A stretch of DNA of 64,000 bases from Azonexus fungiphilus (GCF_003634965.1 NZ_RBXP01000013.1:62001-126000); one strand, 5' to 3'. Positions 1 to 11,489 are shown, counted from the stretch's first letter. The notes: a model not told the origin generated them from the sequence alone. Numbers and translations are program-made.

Positions 1-102
1 GGCGACGCTGAGGCGCGGCACCTCGATGTCGAGCTTGATCTCGGCGGCCAGTGCCGGTGCGGCGACGATGGCGGAGAATGCCAGGGGCAGCAGTTGACGC
101 AT
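1..102 (-). CDS. DUF2271-type periplasmic protein, N-terminal fragment
   Basis: Only the first 34 codons lie in the window; the gene runs off the left edge. The ATG at 102 follows an AAGGAG ribosome site. The product opens with a typical signal peptide ending in A-L-A-A, then a mature start reading EIKLDIEVPRLSVA, which resembles the opening beta strand of DUF2271 proteins. It lies 22 bp downstream of a PepSY-type membrane gene, a common pairing for this family, and probably shares its iron-responsive promoter. The function of DUF2271 is unknown; a link to flavinylated or iron-related periplasmic redox systems is inference. Confidence 0.6.
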   Translation of the reverse strand, partial: MRQLLPLAFSAIVAAPALAAEIKLDIEVPRLSVA

Positions 103-124
103 GCGGTTAACTCCTTGGACGGAC

Positions 125-799
125 TTAGTGGATGAAGAGGATCGCCAGCAGCGCCGGCAGTACCGCGCCGAGACCGACCACCGGCCAGATTGCCGGGCGA
201 TGCACGGCGTGCAGCTTGAGAATGAGCAGGCCGCTGATCGAGAAGACCAGGCAGGCAACGGCGAACAGGTCGATGAACCAGCGCCAGGCGGTGCCGGTGT
301 GGCGCCCCTTGTGCAGGTCGTTGAAATAGGAAATCCAGCCACGGTCGGTGACTTCGTATTCGAATTCGCCGCTGCCGGTGTCGATGCGCAGCCAGGCATC
401 GCCGCCGGGCCGCGGCAGGGCCAGATAGACTTCGTCGGCCGACCATTCGGCCGGCAGGTCCGGCACGGCCAGCGCCCGGGTCGTCACCAGCCACTGCCGC
501 AGACTCGCCGGCAACGGCGCTGCCTGCGCCTGGTCGGCGATTTGCACGACAGCGGCGAGTTCGGCCGCCGGCAACTGGCCAACGACGCTGTGGCGCTGCG
601 GCGCCGCCTCGATTTCGCCGGCGTGGTTGAGGGTGATGCCGGTCAGTGCGAAGAGCAGCATGCCGACCAGGCAAATCGCCGAACTGATCCAGTGCCAGCT
701 GTGCAGTTGCTTGAGCCAGCGACTGCGGCGCGTGGCCTGGTCGATCGTGGGTGCGGACGCGGCGGACGGCGACTGGCCGGTTTTTGCGGAAAGGGGCAC
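125..799 (-). CDS. PepSY-associated transmembrane protein
   Basis: This 224-residue protein has a membrane segment near residues 33-57 that starts with the LHSWHW motif typical of PepSY_TM proteins. A periplasmic domain follows (about 60-160), ending in a GWISYFNDLHKGRHTG segment. Two more helices occupy about 170-223. The conserved histidines in HSWHW and DLHKGRHTG are those usually kept in the family, which is linked to ferric reduction or siderophore handling. A palindromic Fur-box-like site lies 40 bp upstream of the ATG, so iron repression is likely. The DUF2271 gene follows in the same direction. Confidence 0.8.
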   Translation of the reverse strand: MPLSAKTGQSPSAASAPTIDQATRRSRWLKQLHSWHWISSAICLVGMLLFALTGITLNHAGEIEAAPQRHSVVGQLPAAELAAVVQIADQAQAAPLPASLRQWLVTTRALAVPDLPAEWSADEVYLALPRPGGDAWLRIDTGSGEFEYEVTDRGWISYFNDLHKGRHTGTAWRWFIDLFAVACLVFSISGLLILKLHAVHRPAIWPVVGLGAVLPALLAILFIH

Positions 800-838
800 G
801 GCAGAAATGAATCGTTGCTAAAGGACAACGATTCTATT

Positions 839-857
839 GTTGATAATGCTTATCAAC
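839..857. promoter_or_regulatory. Fur-box-like palindrome
   Basis: The 19-bp site GTTGATAATGCTTATCAAC has two perfect 8-bp arms around TGC. It matches the GATAAT-x-ATTATC logic of Fur boxes. It lies 40-58 bp upstream of the PepSY gene start, where binding of Fur would cover the promoter. Confidence 0.6.
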
Positions 858-901
858 AACCAATTTTTACATTTGCTGACACTCTGCCCGGCCGCGACCG
901 C

Positions 902-1186
902 CTAGGCCAGGCGGTGAAAATCACTGCAGCCGGCCTGCAGCAACATGGTCAGCACCGCCACCAGGCTGCCGCCAGCAAAAGCGACGACGATCAGCGGCGG
1001 CTCATCGACCAGCACCGGACAGTCGATGGCCTGTGCGGCGAGCAGTTCCTGCACCGCGCCACTCCCGCCGCTCTCGACCCGACACACGCCACCGAGGCAG
1101 CGCAGCAGCCCGGGCAGACGAGCCGGCGCATCGGCCTCGGCGAGCGAGGCCAGCAGCCAGCATTCACGAGCGTCGTGCTGGCTCAC
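902..1186 (-). CDS. Small hypothetical protein downstream of copZ
   Basis: A 94-residue open frame begins with GTG only 9 bp after the copZ stop codon and runs in the same direction. No Shine-Dalgarno is obvious. The product has three cysteines in its N-terminal half and a hydrophobic stretch near residues 63-83 (LIVVAFAGGSLVAVLTMLLQAG) that could be one membrane helix. I do not recognise the family. Position at the end of the copper cluster suggests cotranscription, but a chance open frame in GC-rich DNA is possible. Confidence 0.45.
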   Translation of the reverse strand: MSQHDARECWLLASLAEADAPARLPGLLRCLGGVCRVESGGSGAVQELLAAQAIDCPVLVDEPPLIVVAFAGGSLVAVLTMLLQAGCSDFHRLA

Positions 1187-1195
1187 CGCGGGCGC

Positions 1196-1402
1196 CTATT
1201 CGGCGTCGAAACCCGCATCCTCGATCGCGGCCAGCAAGTCGGCCCGGCCGACCTGCTGCGGATCGAAGCTGACCGTGGCCTGCGCCGCCTCCAGCGAAAC
1301 CTCGGCGCTGGCGACGCCGGGCAGCGCGCCGAGCACGCCGCCGATGTTCCTGACGCATCCCTGGCAGCTCATGCCGCCGATCTTGATCGAAGTGGTTTCC
1401 AT
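1196..1402 (-). CDS. copZ: CopZ-like heavy-metal chaperone (HMA domain)
   Basis: A 68-residue single HMA domain with the ferredoxin-like fold pattern. The metal-binding loop GGMSCQGC carries the CxxC pair (C14, C17), as in Cu(I) chaperones. It is encoded 3 bp after the PAS-GGDEF-EAL gene and two genes after a copper P-type ATPase, so it probably delivers Cu(I) to that pump. The length is standard for free-standing CopZ/Atx1 proteins. Confidence 0.88.
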   Translation of the reverse strand: METTSIKIGGMSCQGCVRNIGGVLGALPGVASAEVSLEAAQATVSFDPQQVGRADLLAAIEDAGFDAE

Positions 1403-1405
1403 GCT

Positions 1406-3097
1406 TCAGTTCTCGTGAAGGAAAGGTTGGCTGCGCAGCAATTCGGTCATCCGCAAGGCGTCGACCGGACGGCTGAAATAATAGCCCTGAACCATGCCGC
1501 AGCCCATGCTGCGCAACAGGGTCAATTGCTCGGCGGTCTCGACGCCCTCGGCAAGCACGGTCAGGCGCAGGTTGCGCCCCATGCTGACGATGGTCGAGGC
1601 AATCGCGCGGTCGTCGGCGTCGCGCTCCAGGTCCATGATGAAGGAGCGGTCGATCTTCAGCTTGCCGACCGGAAAACGCTTCAGGTAGGCCAGCGAGGAA
1701 TAGCCGGTGCCGAAATCGTCGAGCGACAGGCTGACGCCCATGCGGTTGAGCGCCGACAGCGTGCCGAGCGTGAATTCGGCGTCGTGCATCACCGTGCGCT
1801 CGGTCAGTTCGAGTTCCAGGCGTTCGGCGGCGAGGCCGGTGGTGCCGAGCGCGCCGGCGACCATCTCGACGAAACCGGCCTGGCGGAACTGCACCGGCGC
1901 GACGTTCACCGCCATCGTCTGCAGCGCCAGCCCCTCGTCGATCCACGCCTGGGCCTGGCGGCAGGCCTCGAACAGCACCCAGTCGCCGATCGGGTTGATC
2001 ATCCCGGTATCCTCGGCGACCGAGATGAAGCGATCCGGCATGATCACCCCGAGATCGGGGTGGCGCCAGCGGATCAGCGCCTCGACGCCGACGATCTCGC
2101 CGTTGGCCAGGCTGACCAGCGGCTGGTAGTGCAGCTCGAACTCGCTGGCGGTCAACGCATGGCGCAGGTTGCTTTCCATCATCAGCCGCTCGAGCGTCGC
2201 CATGTTCATCTCGGACGAGTAGAACTGGAAGGTGTTGCGGCCCAGGTCCTTGGCCTTGTACATCGCCGTGTCGGCATTCTTGAGCAGGGTGTCGATGTCC
2301 TTGCCATCCTGCGGATAGAGGCTGATGCCGATCGACGGCGTGATCGTCAGCGCATGGCCGCCGACCGAAAACGGCGCCGCCGCGATCTCGAGCACCCGGC
2401 GGGCGACATCGGCCGCCGCCGCTGCCGTGACCTCCGGCAGCAGCACGATGAACTCGTCGCCGCCGAGCCGGGCCAGCGTATCGACCTTGCGCACGACACC
2501 GGCGTAACGCTGGGCCAGCGCGCACAGCAGTTCGTCGCCGACGCTGTGGCCGAGCGAATCGTTGACCCGCTTGAAATGGTCGATGTCGAGGAACATCAGG
2601 GCGGCCGAACCGCCTTCGCGCTCGGCGGCGGCGATCATCTGCTCGACCCGGTCGTGCAGCAGGCGGCGGTTGGGCAGGCCGGTCAGCGGATCGAAATCGG
2701 CCAGCTCGCGGATGCGCGACTCGGCCGCCTTGCGGTCGGTGACGTCGAGCACCGTGCCGACCGATACCGACAGCTTGCCAAAGCGCGCCGGCATGCCAAG
2801 GACCGACATGGTGAAGGTCGAGCCGTCCTTGCGCCGCCCGGTCAGTTCGTAGGCCTGGCCGGGAATGCCGGCGGCGCGCCGGGCCAGTTGCTGGTCGACG
2901 ATCGGATGCTCTTCGGCGACGACCAGTTCGTAGGGACCGACGGTGGTCTGGAATTCTTCCTCGCTGTAGCCGAACAGCGCGCGCATGAACGGGTTGACGT
3001 AGATGAAGCGTCCTTCGCCCATGACGAAGATGCCGACCTGGGCGGCTTCCATCGTCGCCTGGAACAGGTTGGTGCCGTCATCGAGGACTTCGCTCAT
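1406..3097 (-). CDS. PAS-GGDEF-EAL cyclic-di-GMP protein
   Basis: A 563-residue cytoplasmic protein: PAS domain at about 10-125, GGDEF at about 130-290, EAL at about 305-555. The GGDEF domain keeps RLGGDEF and an upstream RxxD inhibitory site (RKVD). The EAL domain keeps EAL, the Asn of [25 protein letters not shown] and QGYYFSRP, so both synthase and phosphodiesterase activities are possible. No membrane helix is present; input is presumably through PAS. The gene sits between copA (4-bp overlap at its start) and copZ (3-bp gap), which places c-di-GMP turnover inside a copper-handling operon. Confidence 0.93.
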   Translation of the reverse strand: MSEVLDDGTNLFQATMEAAQVGIFVMGEGRFIYVNPFMRALFGYSEEEFQTTVGPYELVVAEEHPIVDQQLARRAAGIPGQAYELTGRRKDGSTFTMSVLGMPARFGKLSVSVGTVLDVTDRKAAESRIRELADFDPLTGLPNRRLLHDRVEQMIAAAEREGGSAALMFLDIDHFKRVNDSLGHSVGDELLCALAQRYAGVVRKVDTLARLGGDEFIVLLPEVTAAAAADVARRVLEIAAAPFSVGGHALTITPSIGISLYPQDGKDIDTLLKNADTAMYKAKDLGRNTFQFYSSEMNMATLERLMMESNLRHALTASEFELHYQPLVSLANGEIVGVEALIRWRHPDLGVIMPDRFISVAEDTGMINPIGDWVLFEACRQAQAWIDEGLALQTMAVNVAPVQFRQAGFVEMVAGALGTTGLAAERLELELTERTVMHDAEFTLGTLSALNRMGVSLSLDDFGTGYSSLAYLKRFPVGKLKIDRSFIMDLERDADDRAIASTIVSMGRNLRLTVLAEGVETAEQLTLLRSMGCGMVQGYYFSRPVDALRMTELLRSQPFLHEN

Positions 3098-5301
3098 CCG
3101 CGCTCCGTCACTGCCTGGCGGGCCGGCCGCCAGCGCCGCAGGAGCAGCGAGTTGGAGACGACCGAGACCGAACTCATCGCCATCGCCGCGCCGGCGACCA
3201 CCGGGTTGAGGAAGCCGAAGGCCGCCAGCGGAATGCCGAGGACGTTGTAGATGAAGGCGAAGAACAGGTTCTGGCGAATCTTGCCGAGCGTCGCCGCCGA
3301 CAGCGAGATGGCGTCGACGACACCGAGCAGGTCGCTGCGGATCAGCGTCAGGTCGGCGGCCTCGATCGCCGCGTCGGAGCCGGCACCGATGGCGAAGCCG
3401 ACGTCGGCGGCGGCCAGGGCCGGGGCGTCGTTGATGCCGTCGCCGACCATCGCGACCAGCGTTTTTTCGTTTTTCAGGGCGTTGACCGTCAGCGCCTTGT
3501 CGCCCGGCAGGATGCCGGCGCGGAACTCGTCGATGCCGGCCAGGGCGGCGATCGCCGCTGCCGTCGCGGCATTGTCGCCGGTCAGCATGACCACGCGGAT
3601 GCCGCGCGCGCGCAACTGCGCGACGGCGGCGCGCGAGGTCGGGCGCAGGGCGTCAGCGATGGCGATCAGCGCCAGCCATTCGCCGGCCGCCGCCTCGGCG
3701 TCGGCGAGCACGATCACCGTCTTGCCGGCCGCCTGCAGTACCTGCACCGTCGCCTCGCCGGCCAGCCCGAACCAGGCCGGCGCGCCGAGGCGCAGACTGC
3801 GCCCATCGACGACGCCGGCGACCCCGTGGCCGGGCGTCGCCGTGAAATTTGCCGCCGCCGGCAGGTCGACCGTCAAATTCGCGGCCACCACCGCCCGCGC
3901 CAGCGGATGCTCGGACTGCTGCTCGAGCGCCGCCGCCAGCCGCAGGGCGGCGTCGCGACCGAGGGCCGGCGCCACCACGTCGGTGACCTGCGGCTCGCCG
4001 CGCGTCAGCGTGCCGGTCTTGTCGAGCGCCAGGACACCGATCTTCTCGGCCCGTTCGAGCGCCTCGGCATTGCGCACCAGGATGCCGGCCCGCGCCCCCT
4101 GGCCGGTGCCGACCATGATCGCCGTCGGCGTTGCCAGACCGAGCGCGCACGGACAGGCGATGACCAGCACGGCGACGGCATTGACCAGCGCCGTCGCGAA
4201 ATCGCCGGAGAACCACCACCAGCCGACGAAAGTGGCCAGGGCGATGGTGCACACCACCGGTACGAAGATGCCGGAAATCCTGTCGGCCAGCCGCTGCACC
4301 GGCGCCTTCGACCCTTGCGCCTCGCCGACCAGGCGGATGATGCCGGCGAGCAGGGTCTGCTCGCCGACCCCGGTGGCACGGCAGCGCAAGGCGCCGCGCG
4401 CGTTGGCCGTGGCCGCGAAGACGCGGTCGCCGGCAGCCTTGCCGACCGGCATGCTCTCGCCGGTGAGCATCGCCTCGTCCACGCTCGACTCACCATCGAC
4501 GACCTCGCCATCGACCGGCACGTTCTCGCCCGGACGGACCAGGAAGATGTCGCCCGGCATCAGCGCATCGACCGGCAGCTCGACCCAGGCGTCGTCGCGC
4601 TCGACGCGCGCCGTCTTCGGCTGCAGGCGGATCAGCGCCTCGATCGCCTCCGAGGTACGGGCCTTGGCCCGTGCTTCGAGCAGCTTGCCGAGCAGGACCA
4701 GGGTGATCACCGCGGCGCCGCCCTCGAAATAGACATGCTGGTGATGCAGGTCGAGCATCGTGACCACGGTCGAGAAACCCCAGGCCATGCTGGTACCGAG
4801 CGCGACCAGCACATCCATGTTGGCGCCGCCGCCGCGCAGCGCCTTCCAGGCACCGTCGTAGAAACGCCAGCCGATCCAGAACTGCACCGGCGTCGCCAGC
4901 AGGAACTGCAGCCAGCGCGGCAATTCGCTGGCGTGGCCGCCATCGCCGAACATCCACAGCATCTGCGCGACCAGCGGCAGGGTCAGGGCGACGGCAATCG
5001 CGAAAAGACGCACCTCCTGACGGTAAACCCGCATTTTTTCGGCTTTTTCGCGCTCTCGCGTCCCGGCATCGACCAGCGCCGCCGAGAAACCGGCCTTGGC
5101 CACCGCCGCGATCACCGCCTCCGGACCGACGCCGCTCAGGCGCACGCGGGCCCGCTCGGCGGCAAGATTGACGTTGGCCTGCATCCCGGCCTGGCGGTTG
5201 AGCACCTTCTCGAGACGCGTCGAGCAGGCCGCGCAGGTCATGCCGCCGATCGCGAATTCGACGACCTGTTCGGCGTTTTCCGCGTTGTCGCTGGAGTTCA
5301 T
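3094..5301 (-). CDS. copA: Cu(+)-translocating P1B-type ATPase
   Basis: A 735-residue pump with one N-terminal HMA domain (MTCAAC, C23/C26) and eight membrane segments. It has the CPC transport motif near residue 384, DKTGT phosphorylation motif near 427, SEHPLA nucleotide-domain motif and [10 protein letters not shown] near 621. The late-helix YN and [10 protein letters not shown] motifs are those of Cu(I) exporters. The SafE-type gene lies 1 bp upstream, and hemN and fnr follow on the other side. That order resembles the ccoI-safE-hemN-anr region of other proteobacteria, so a role in loading copper into cbb3 oxidase (CcoI/CopA2) is an alternative to detoxification. Confidence 0.93.
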   Translation of the reverse strand: MNSSDNAENAEQVVEFAIGGMTCAACSTRLEKVLNRQAGMQANVNLAAERARVRLSGVGPEAVIAAVAKAGFSAALVDAGTREREKAEKMRVYRQEVRLFAIAVALTLPLVAQMLWMFGDGGHASELPRWLQFLLATPVQFWIGWRFYDGAWKALRGGGANMDVLVALGTSMAWGFSTVVTMLDLHHQHVYFEGGAAVITLVLLGKLLEARAKARTSEAIEALIRLQPKTARVERDDAWVELPVDALMPGDIFLVRPGENVPVDGEVVDGESSVDEAMLTGESMPVGKAAGDRVFAATANARGALRCRATGVGEQTLLAGIIRLVGEAQGSKAPVQRLADRISGIFVPVVCTIALATFVGWWWFSGDFATALVNAVAVLVIACPCALGLATPTAIMVGTGQGARAGILVRNAEALERAEKIGVLALDKTGTLTRGEPQVTDVVAPALGRDAALRLAAALEQQSEHPLARAVVAANLTVDLPAAANFTATPGHGVAGVVDGRSLRLGAPAWFGLAGEATVQVLQAAGKTVIVLADAEAAAGEWLALIAIADALRPTSRAAVAQLRARGIRVVMLTGDNAATAAAIAALAGIDEFRAGILPGDKALTVNALKNEKTLVAMVGDGINDAPALAAADVGFAIGAGSDAAIEAADLTLIRSDLLGVVDAISLSAATLGKIRQNLFFAFIYNVLGIPLAAFGFLNPVVAGAAMAMSSVSVVSNSLLLRRWRPARQAVTERG

Positions 5302-5302
5302 G

Positions 5303-5974
5303 TCAGCTTCCTTCGATCAGGTGGCCAAGGCCGAACAACCCGTACACGCCAAAACCCAGGACCAGCAGCCCGGACAGGATGCGCACCGACGGCCGGCGGA
5401 CGAATTCGTTGAGACGGGCGAGGACGATGCCGGCCAGCAGCAGGTTGGGCAGCGTGCCCAGGCCGAAAGCCAGCATCAGTGCGGCACCGCGCGCTGCCGA
5501 ACCAGCCGACAAGGCGCTGGCCAGCGCACTGTAAACCAGACCGCAGGGCAACCAGCCCCACAGCAGACCGAGCGGAAAAGCCTGGCGCACCGTCGTCGCC
5601 GGCAGGAAGCGCCGGGTCAGCGGCTGCACGCGACGCCACAGCGCCTGGCCGGCGCGTTCGGTGAACGCCAGCGCGCGCGTCGCACCGAGCAGGTAGCAGC
5701 CGAGCGCGATCAGCATCAGGTTGGCCAGCAGATAGAGGAGCAGGCGTGCCGGCACCTGGCCTTCGAGGCCGAGACTGGCAGCCCCGAGGGCACCGGCAAG
5801 GGCGCCGGCTGCGGCATAGGAAAGGATGCGCCCGGCATTGTAGGCGAGATGCATCGACCAGCGGGAAGCTCCGCCCATGGCCAGGGCGCCGACAATGCCG
5901 CCGCACATGCCGACACAATGCGTGCCGCCAAGGAGGCCGACGAGGAACAACGCGAAAAAGCCGGAATCGGGCAT
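5303..5974 (-). CDS. SafE/TauE-like cytochrome-oxidase-associated membrane protein
   Basis: A 223-residue protein with about six membrane helices and the paired motifs [10 protein letters not shown] (residues 17-26) and [13 protein letters not shown] (about 138-150), typical of the SafE/DsbD_2-like family found beside ccoI and hemN. The cysteines in GTHCVGMC and LPCG are candidates for copper or thiol chemistry. It is the first gene of the copA-GGDEF/EAL-copZ run and ends 1 bp before copA. Work on relatives points to maturation of cbb3-type oxidases; the exact reaction is not established. Confidence 0.85.
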   Translation of the reverse strand: MPDSGFFALFLVGLLGGTHCVGMCGGIVGALAMGGASRWSMHLAYNAGRILSYAAAGALAGALGAASLGLEGQVPARLLLYLLANLMLIALGCYLLGATRALAFTERAGQALWRRVQPLTRRFLPATTVRQAFPLGLLWGWLPCGLVYSALASALSAGSAARGAALMLAFGLGTLPNLLLAGIVLARLNEFVRRPSVRILSGLLVLGFGVYGLFGLGHLIEGS

Positions 5975-6047
5975 GGATCAAGCCAAGGCGGCCAATACAA
6001 CGAACAGCGGACAGTGTAACCCGGCCGCCGTCGCCCCGGAACCCGTC

Positions 6048-7451
6048 TCAGATCACCTTCGAGTAACGCGTCCGCTGACGGTCGGCCCGCAGGTAGCGGT
6101 CGAAGGCCATCGAAATGACGCGGACCAGCATCCGACCCGGCGGCAACACGGTAATCCAGTCACGCTCGATCTTGAGCAGGCCGCCCCGCTCCATCTCGCG
6201 CAAATCCTCGATTTCCGCCGCGAAATACTTGTGGAAGTCGATCAGGTGCGCGCTTTCGATGCTCTCGATCGACAGCTCGAAATGGCACATCAGCGCCTGG
6301 ATGATCGAACGCCGCAGGATGTCGTCGGCGTTCAGCTCGATGCCGCGATTGACCGGCAGCATCGGCGCGTCGAGCCGATCGTAGTACTCGTCGAGGGTCT
6401 TGACGTTCTGGTAGTAGGTCGGCCCGACCTTGCTGATCGAGGAAATGCCGAAGGACAGCATGTCGCAGTCGGCATAGGTCGAATAACCCTGGAAGTTGCG
6501 ATGCAGCCGGCCCTGGCGCTGGGCAACCGCAAGCTCGTCGTCGGGCTTGGCGAAATGGTCCATGCCGATGAAGACGTAGCCGGCATCGGTCAGCTTCTTG
6601 ATCGCCAGCGCCAGAATCTGCAGGCGCGCTTCCGGCGTCGGCAGGTCGGCATCGGCAATCCGCCGCTGCGGCTTGAACAGCCCCGGCAGGTGGGCGTAGT
6701 TGTAGATCGACAGGCGGTCGGGATCCATCGCCAGGACCCGTTCCAGGGTCCGGTTGAAGCCCATCACGCTCTGATGCGGCAGGCCGTAGATCAGGTCCAC
6801 CGACACCGACTTGAAGCCGTTGGCGCGCGCCGCGCGGATCACGTTGGCAGTCTCTTCCTCGCTTTGCACGCGATTGACCGCGATCTGCACGCGCTCGTCG
6901 AAATCCTGGACACCGACGCTCATCCGGTTGAAACCGAGCTCGCCGAGCAAGGCCACGGTTTCGGTGTCAACCTTGCGCGGATCAACCTCGATCGAGTACT
7001 CGCCACCGTCGAGCAACCTGAAATGCCTGCGCGTCTCGGCCATCAACTGGCGCATCTCGTCGTGCGACAGGAAGGTCGGCGTACCGCCGCCCCAGTGCAG
7101 CTGGATCACCTCGTGCTCGCCATCCTTGCCCTCGAGGGCGGCGCTCTGCAGCGCCAGCTCCTTGCCGAGATACTTCAGGTACTTGGCGCTGCGGCCATGA
7201 TCCTTGGTGATGATCTTGTTGCAGGCGCAGTAATAACAGATGGTGTTGCAGAAAGGGATGTGGAAGTATAATGACAGCGGTCGGCTGATTCCGCCGATGT
7301 TGCGCTTGCCGAGCCAGAGTGCGGCAGCCTCGGCGTCAAAGGCCTCGACGAAACGGTCGGCGGTTGGATAGGACGTGTAGCGAGGTCCGTTGACGTCAAA
7401 ACGGCGGATGATCTGTGGATCGAAGACGAGGTTTTCAGTTGCGAAATTCAT
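6048..7451 (-). CDS. hemN: Oxygen-independent coproporphyrinogen III dehydrogenase
   Basis: A 467-residue radical-SAM enzyme that decarboxylates coproporphyrinogen III to protoporphyrinogen IX without oxygen. The 4Fe-4S motif is C68-x3-C72-x2-C75, followed by ACNK as in true HemN rather than HemW. The GGGTPTFL SAM-binding motif and the NRMSVGVQDFD segment are present, as is the C-terminal HemN domain. Length is close to E. coli HemN (457). The promoter upstream has an FNR site and a -10 element at ideal spacing, so expression is probably induced when oxygen falls. Confidence 0.96.
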   Translation of the reverse strand: MNFATENLVFDPQIIRRFDVNGPRYTSYPTADRFVEAFDAEAAALWLGKRNIGGISRPLSLYFHIPFCNTICYYCACNKIITKDHGRSAKYLKYLGKELALQSAALEGKDGEHEVIQLHWGGGTPTFLSHDEMRQLMAETRRHFRLLDGGEYSIEVDPRKVDTETVALLGELGFNRMSVGVQDFDERVQIAVNRVQSEEETANVIRAARANGFKSVSVDLIYGLPHQSVMGFNRTLERVLAMDPDRLSIYNYAHLPGLFKPQRRIADADLPTPEARLQILALAIKKLTDAGYVFIGMDHFAKPDDELAVAQRQGRLHRNFQGYSTYADCDMLSFGISSISKVGPTYYQNVKTLDEYYDRLDAPMLPVNRGIELNADDILRRSIIQALMCHFELSIESIESAHLIDFHKYFAAEIEDLREMERGGLLKIERDWITVLPPGRMLVRVISMAFDRYLRADRQRTRYSKVI

Positions 7452-7477
7452 TTAACATAGCGCCAAGTTTAGGTTCG

Positions 7478-7519
7478 ATTATGTGGGGATGGATCGTTTT
7501 TCCGGTTGACATGGATCAA
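7478..7519 (-). promoter_or_regulatory. FNR-dependent class II promoter of hemN
   Basis: An FNR box TTGACATGGATCAA (7506-7519) differs from the ideal palindrome by one base. On the minus strand CATAAT lies at 7483-7478. If that is the -10 element, the start site is about 7471 and the FNR box is centred at -41.5, the classic activating position. The same box ends 17 bp before the fnr start codon, so FNR may also repress its own gene there. Confidence 0.7.
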
Positions 7520-7536
7520 GCCGACGCAGGTTGCGA

Positions 7537-8280
7537 ATGCCCAATACTATCCCGCTGAATCAGGAGATTTCGCTGTCCGTCATCAAGACGGCCTGTTCCA
7601 ACTGCAACCTGCGCGAACTCTGCCTGCCGTTCGGCCTCAGCCTTGAGGAACTGGAACGGCTCGACGACCTGATTTCGACTCGCCGCCGGATCAAGCGTGG
7701 CGACCACCTGTACCGCGCCGGCGAGCCTTTCGACGCAATCTACGCGATCCGCAGCGGTTTCTTCAAGACCGACGTGCTGCTCGAAGACGGCCGCGACCAG
7801 GTGACCGGCTTCCAGATGGCCGGCGAACTGCTCGGTCTCGATGGCATCAGCACCGAACACCACACCTGTAACGCGATCGCACTCGAGGACAGCGAGATCT
7901 GCGCGATCCCCTTCTCCCGCCTGGAGAGCCTGTCGCGCGAAATTCACAACCTGCAGCATCATTTCCACAAGGTGATGAGCCGCGAGATCGTCCGCGACCA
8001 CGGCGTCATGATGCTGCTCGGCACGATGCGCGCCGAGGAGCGCCTTGCCGCCTTCCTGCTCAACCTGTCGCAGCGCTTCACGGCGCGCGGCTTCTCGCAC
8101 GCCGAGTTCTACCTGCGGATGACGCGCGAGGAAATCGGCAGCTACCTCGGTCTCAAGCTTGAAACCGTCTCCCGCGCCTTCTCGAAGTTCCAGGAGGAAG
8201 GCTACATCGCGGTCCAGCAGAAGCACATCCGCATCCTCAACGTCAGCGGCCTCAAGGCCCTGATGAACCACCGCGCCTGA
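7537..8280 (+). CDS. fnr: FNR-type oxygen-sensing transcription regulator
   Basis: A 247-residue Crp/Fnr regulator. The four 4Fe-4S ligands are present: C20, C23 and C29 in TACSNCNLRELC and C111 in HHTCNAIAL. The cyclic-nucleotide-like barrel spans about 40-160 and the winged helix about 165-235, with recognition helix LKLETVSRAFSKFQ carrying the E-xx-SR pattern that reads TTGAT half-sites. I place the start at the ATG at 7537, 6 bp after a GCAGG, rather than the TTG at 7531. It is divergent from hemN and shares an FNR box with it. Confidence 0.95.
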   Translation: MPNTIPLNQEISLSVIKTACSNCNLRELCLPFGLSLEELERLDDLISTRRRIKRGDHLYRAGEPFDAIYAIRSGFFKTDVLLEDGRDQVTGFQMAGELLGLDGISTEHHTCNAIALEDSEICAIPFSRLESLSREIHNLQHHFHKVMSREIVRDHGVMMLLGTMRAEERLAAFLLNLSQRFTARGFSHAEFYLRMTREEIGSYLGLKLETVSRAFSKFQEEGYIAVQQKHIRILNVSGLKALMNHRA

Positions 8281-8292
8281 GCGCCGCCGGCG

Positions 8293-9228
8293 TCAGCGAC
8301 TCAGGCCCAGCCACAGGCGTTCGCCAGGCTGGTCCCAGTAGGGTTCGTCGCCGAACCGGCGTAGCAGGAAGTCGATGAAGGCCCTGACTTTCAATGGCAG
8401 GTGCCGGTTCGGCAGGTGCACCGCGTAGATGAAACGCTCGACCGGCACATAACCCGGCAGGACTTCGACCAGTCGCCCCGCCTGCAACTCGCTGCCGATG
8501 ATGAAGGTCGGCAGCAGCGCCAGCCCCAGCCCACCCAGTACCGCCTGCGACAGCGCCTCATCGTCGTTGATGCGCAAGCTCCCCGACACCGGCACCGAGA
8601 TGTCGCCGGCCGGCCCCTGCAGATGCCAGAAACCCTGCGTGGTCAGATAGGTATAGTCGAGGCAGTTGTGCCGTGCGAGATCTTCCGGCAGCTCAGGCAC
8701 GCCCCAGCGGGCAAGATAGGCCGGGCTGGCGCAGATTTTCCGGCGGATCGGCGCCAGGCGACGGGCAACCAGGTTGCCGCCAGGCTCCGGGGCGATGCGC
8801 AGGGCCAGGTCGTAACCCTCATCGACCAGGTTGACCAGACGATCGCTGATCGTCATGTCCACCGACAACTCGGGGTACTGGAGCATGAAATCGGCGAGAG
8901 CCGGGGCCACGTGCAGGGTGCTGAAGGCAACCGGCGCACTGAAGCGCAGCCGCCCGCGCGGCGTCTGGTGCAGGCTGCCGATGGTGCTGTCGGCGCGGGC
9001 CAGTTCGTCGGCAATACGTTCGCAGTGTTCGAAGTAGGCCTCGCCGACCTCGGTCAGACTGAGCCGGCGCGTGCTCCGCTGCAGCAGCCGGACCCCGAGC
9101 GTCGCCTCGAGTCGCGCCACCGACTTGCTAACCCGCGACTTCGAAATCCCCAAACGGGCGGCCGCGCCGGAAAAACTGCGCGCCTTGACGACCTGGGCAA
9201 AGAGCAGCATGTCATTGATATCGTGCAC
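8293..9228 (-). CDS. LysR-family transcriptional regulator
   Basis: A 311-residue protein with the N-terminal HTH (residues 5-64, FSGAAARLGISKSRVSKSVARLEATLG) and a periplasmic-binding-like effector domain (about 90-300). The SLHQTPRGRLRFSAPVAF linker is typical of the large CrgA/AaeR-like subgroup. The inducer is unknown. It converges on fnr with a 12-bp gap and no terminator. A perfect palindrome just upstream of its start is a likely autoregulatory operator, and the divergent rnk gene may also be a target. Confidence 0.9.
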   Translation of the reverse strand: MHDINDMLLFAQVVKARSFSGAAARLGISKSRVSKSVARLEATLGVRLLQRSTRRLSLTEVGEAYFEHCERIADELARADSTIGSLHQTPRGRLRFSAPVAFSTLHVAPALADFMLQYPELSVDMTISDRLVNLVDEGYDLALRIAPEPGGNLVARRLAPIRRKICASPAYLARWGVPELPEDLARHNCLDYTYLTTQGFWHLQGPAGDISVPVSGSLRINDDEALSQAVLGGLGLALLPTFIIGSELQAGRLVEVLPGYVPVERFIYAVHLPNRHLPLKVRAFIDFLLRRFGDEPYWDQPGERLWLGLSR

Positions 9229-9237
9229 GGCCTCTCC

Positions 9238-9260
9238 ACTGTTTCCAATATGGAAACAGT
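9238..9260. promoter_or_regulatory. Palindromic operator, probable LysR binding site
   Basis: Two perfect 9-bp arms (ACTGTTTCC and GGAAACAGT) flank AATAT. The site contains the T-N11-A form preferred by LysR proteins and lies 10-32 bp upstream of the LysR start codon, in the LysR/rnk divergent space. Confidence 0.6.
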
Positions 9261-9365
9261 TTTATTCAATCCAGCCGACTTATCAAGCACCGGTCCAACC
9301 ACTAAGATCGACGATCGATCCATTTGCTTGGCAGCGCCAAACACGAACCAGAAAATATCCTTTAA

Positions 9366-11485
<2,120 letters not shown>

Positions 11486-11489
<4 letters not shown>

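Noticed and set aside
101..3250. A 1049-codon open frame on the plus strand, and similar long frames elsewhere (for example 43504-47460).
   Set aside because: They run antisense to well-recognised genes, have no family similarity and are rich in Arg/Gln/Pro/His, as expected for antisense frames in high-GC DNA.
3845..3870. GGTCGACCGTCAAAT inside copA, and CGGTCGACCGCC near 17570 inside the beta-CASP gene, as further palindrome copies.
   Set aside because: They lie in coding sequence, encode expected residues (such as Val-Asp) and the arms do not extend the palindrome.
7531..7536. TTG start for fnr two codons upstream of the ATG.
   Set aside because: It directly abuts the GCAGG ribosome site, leaving no spacing; the ATG at 7537 fits better.
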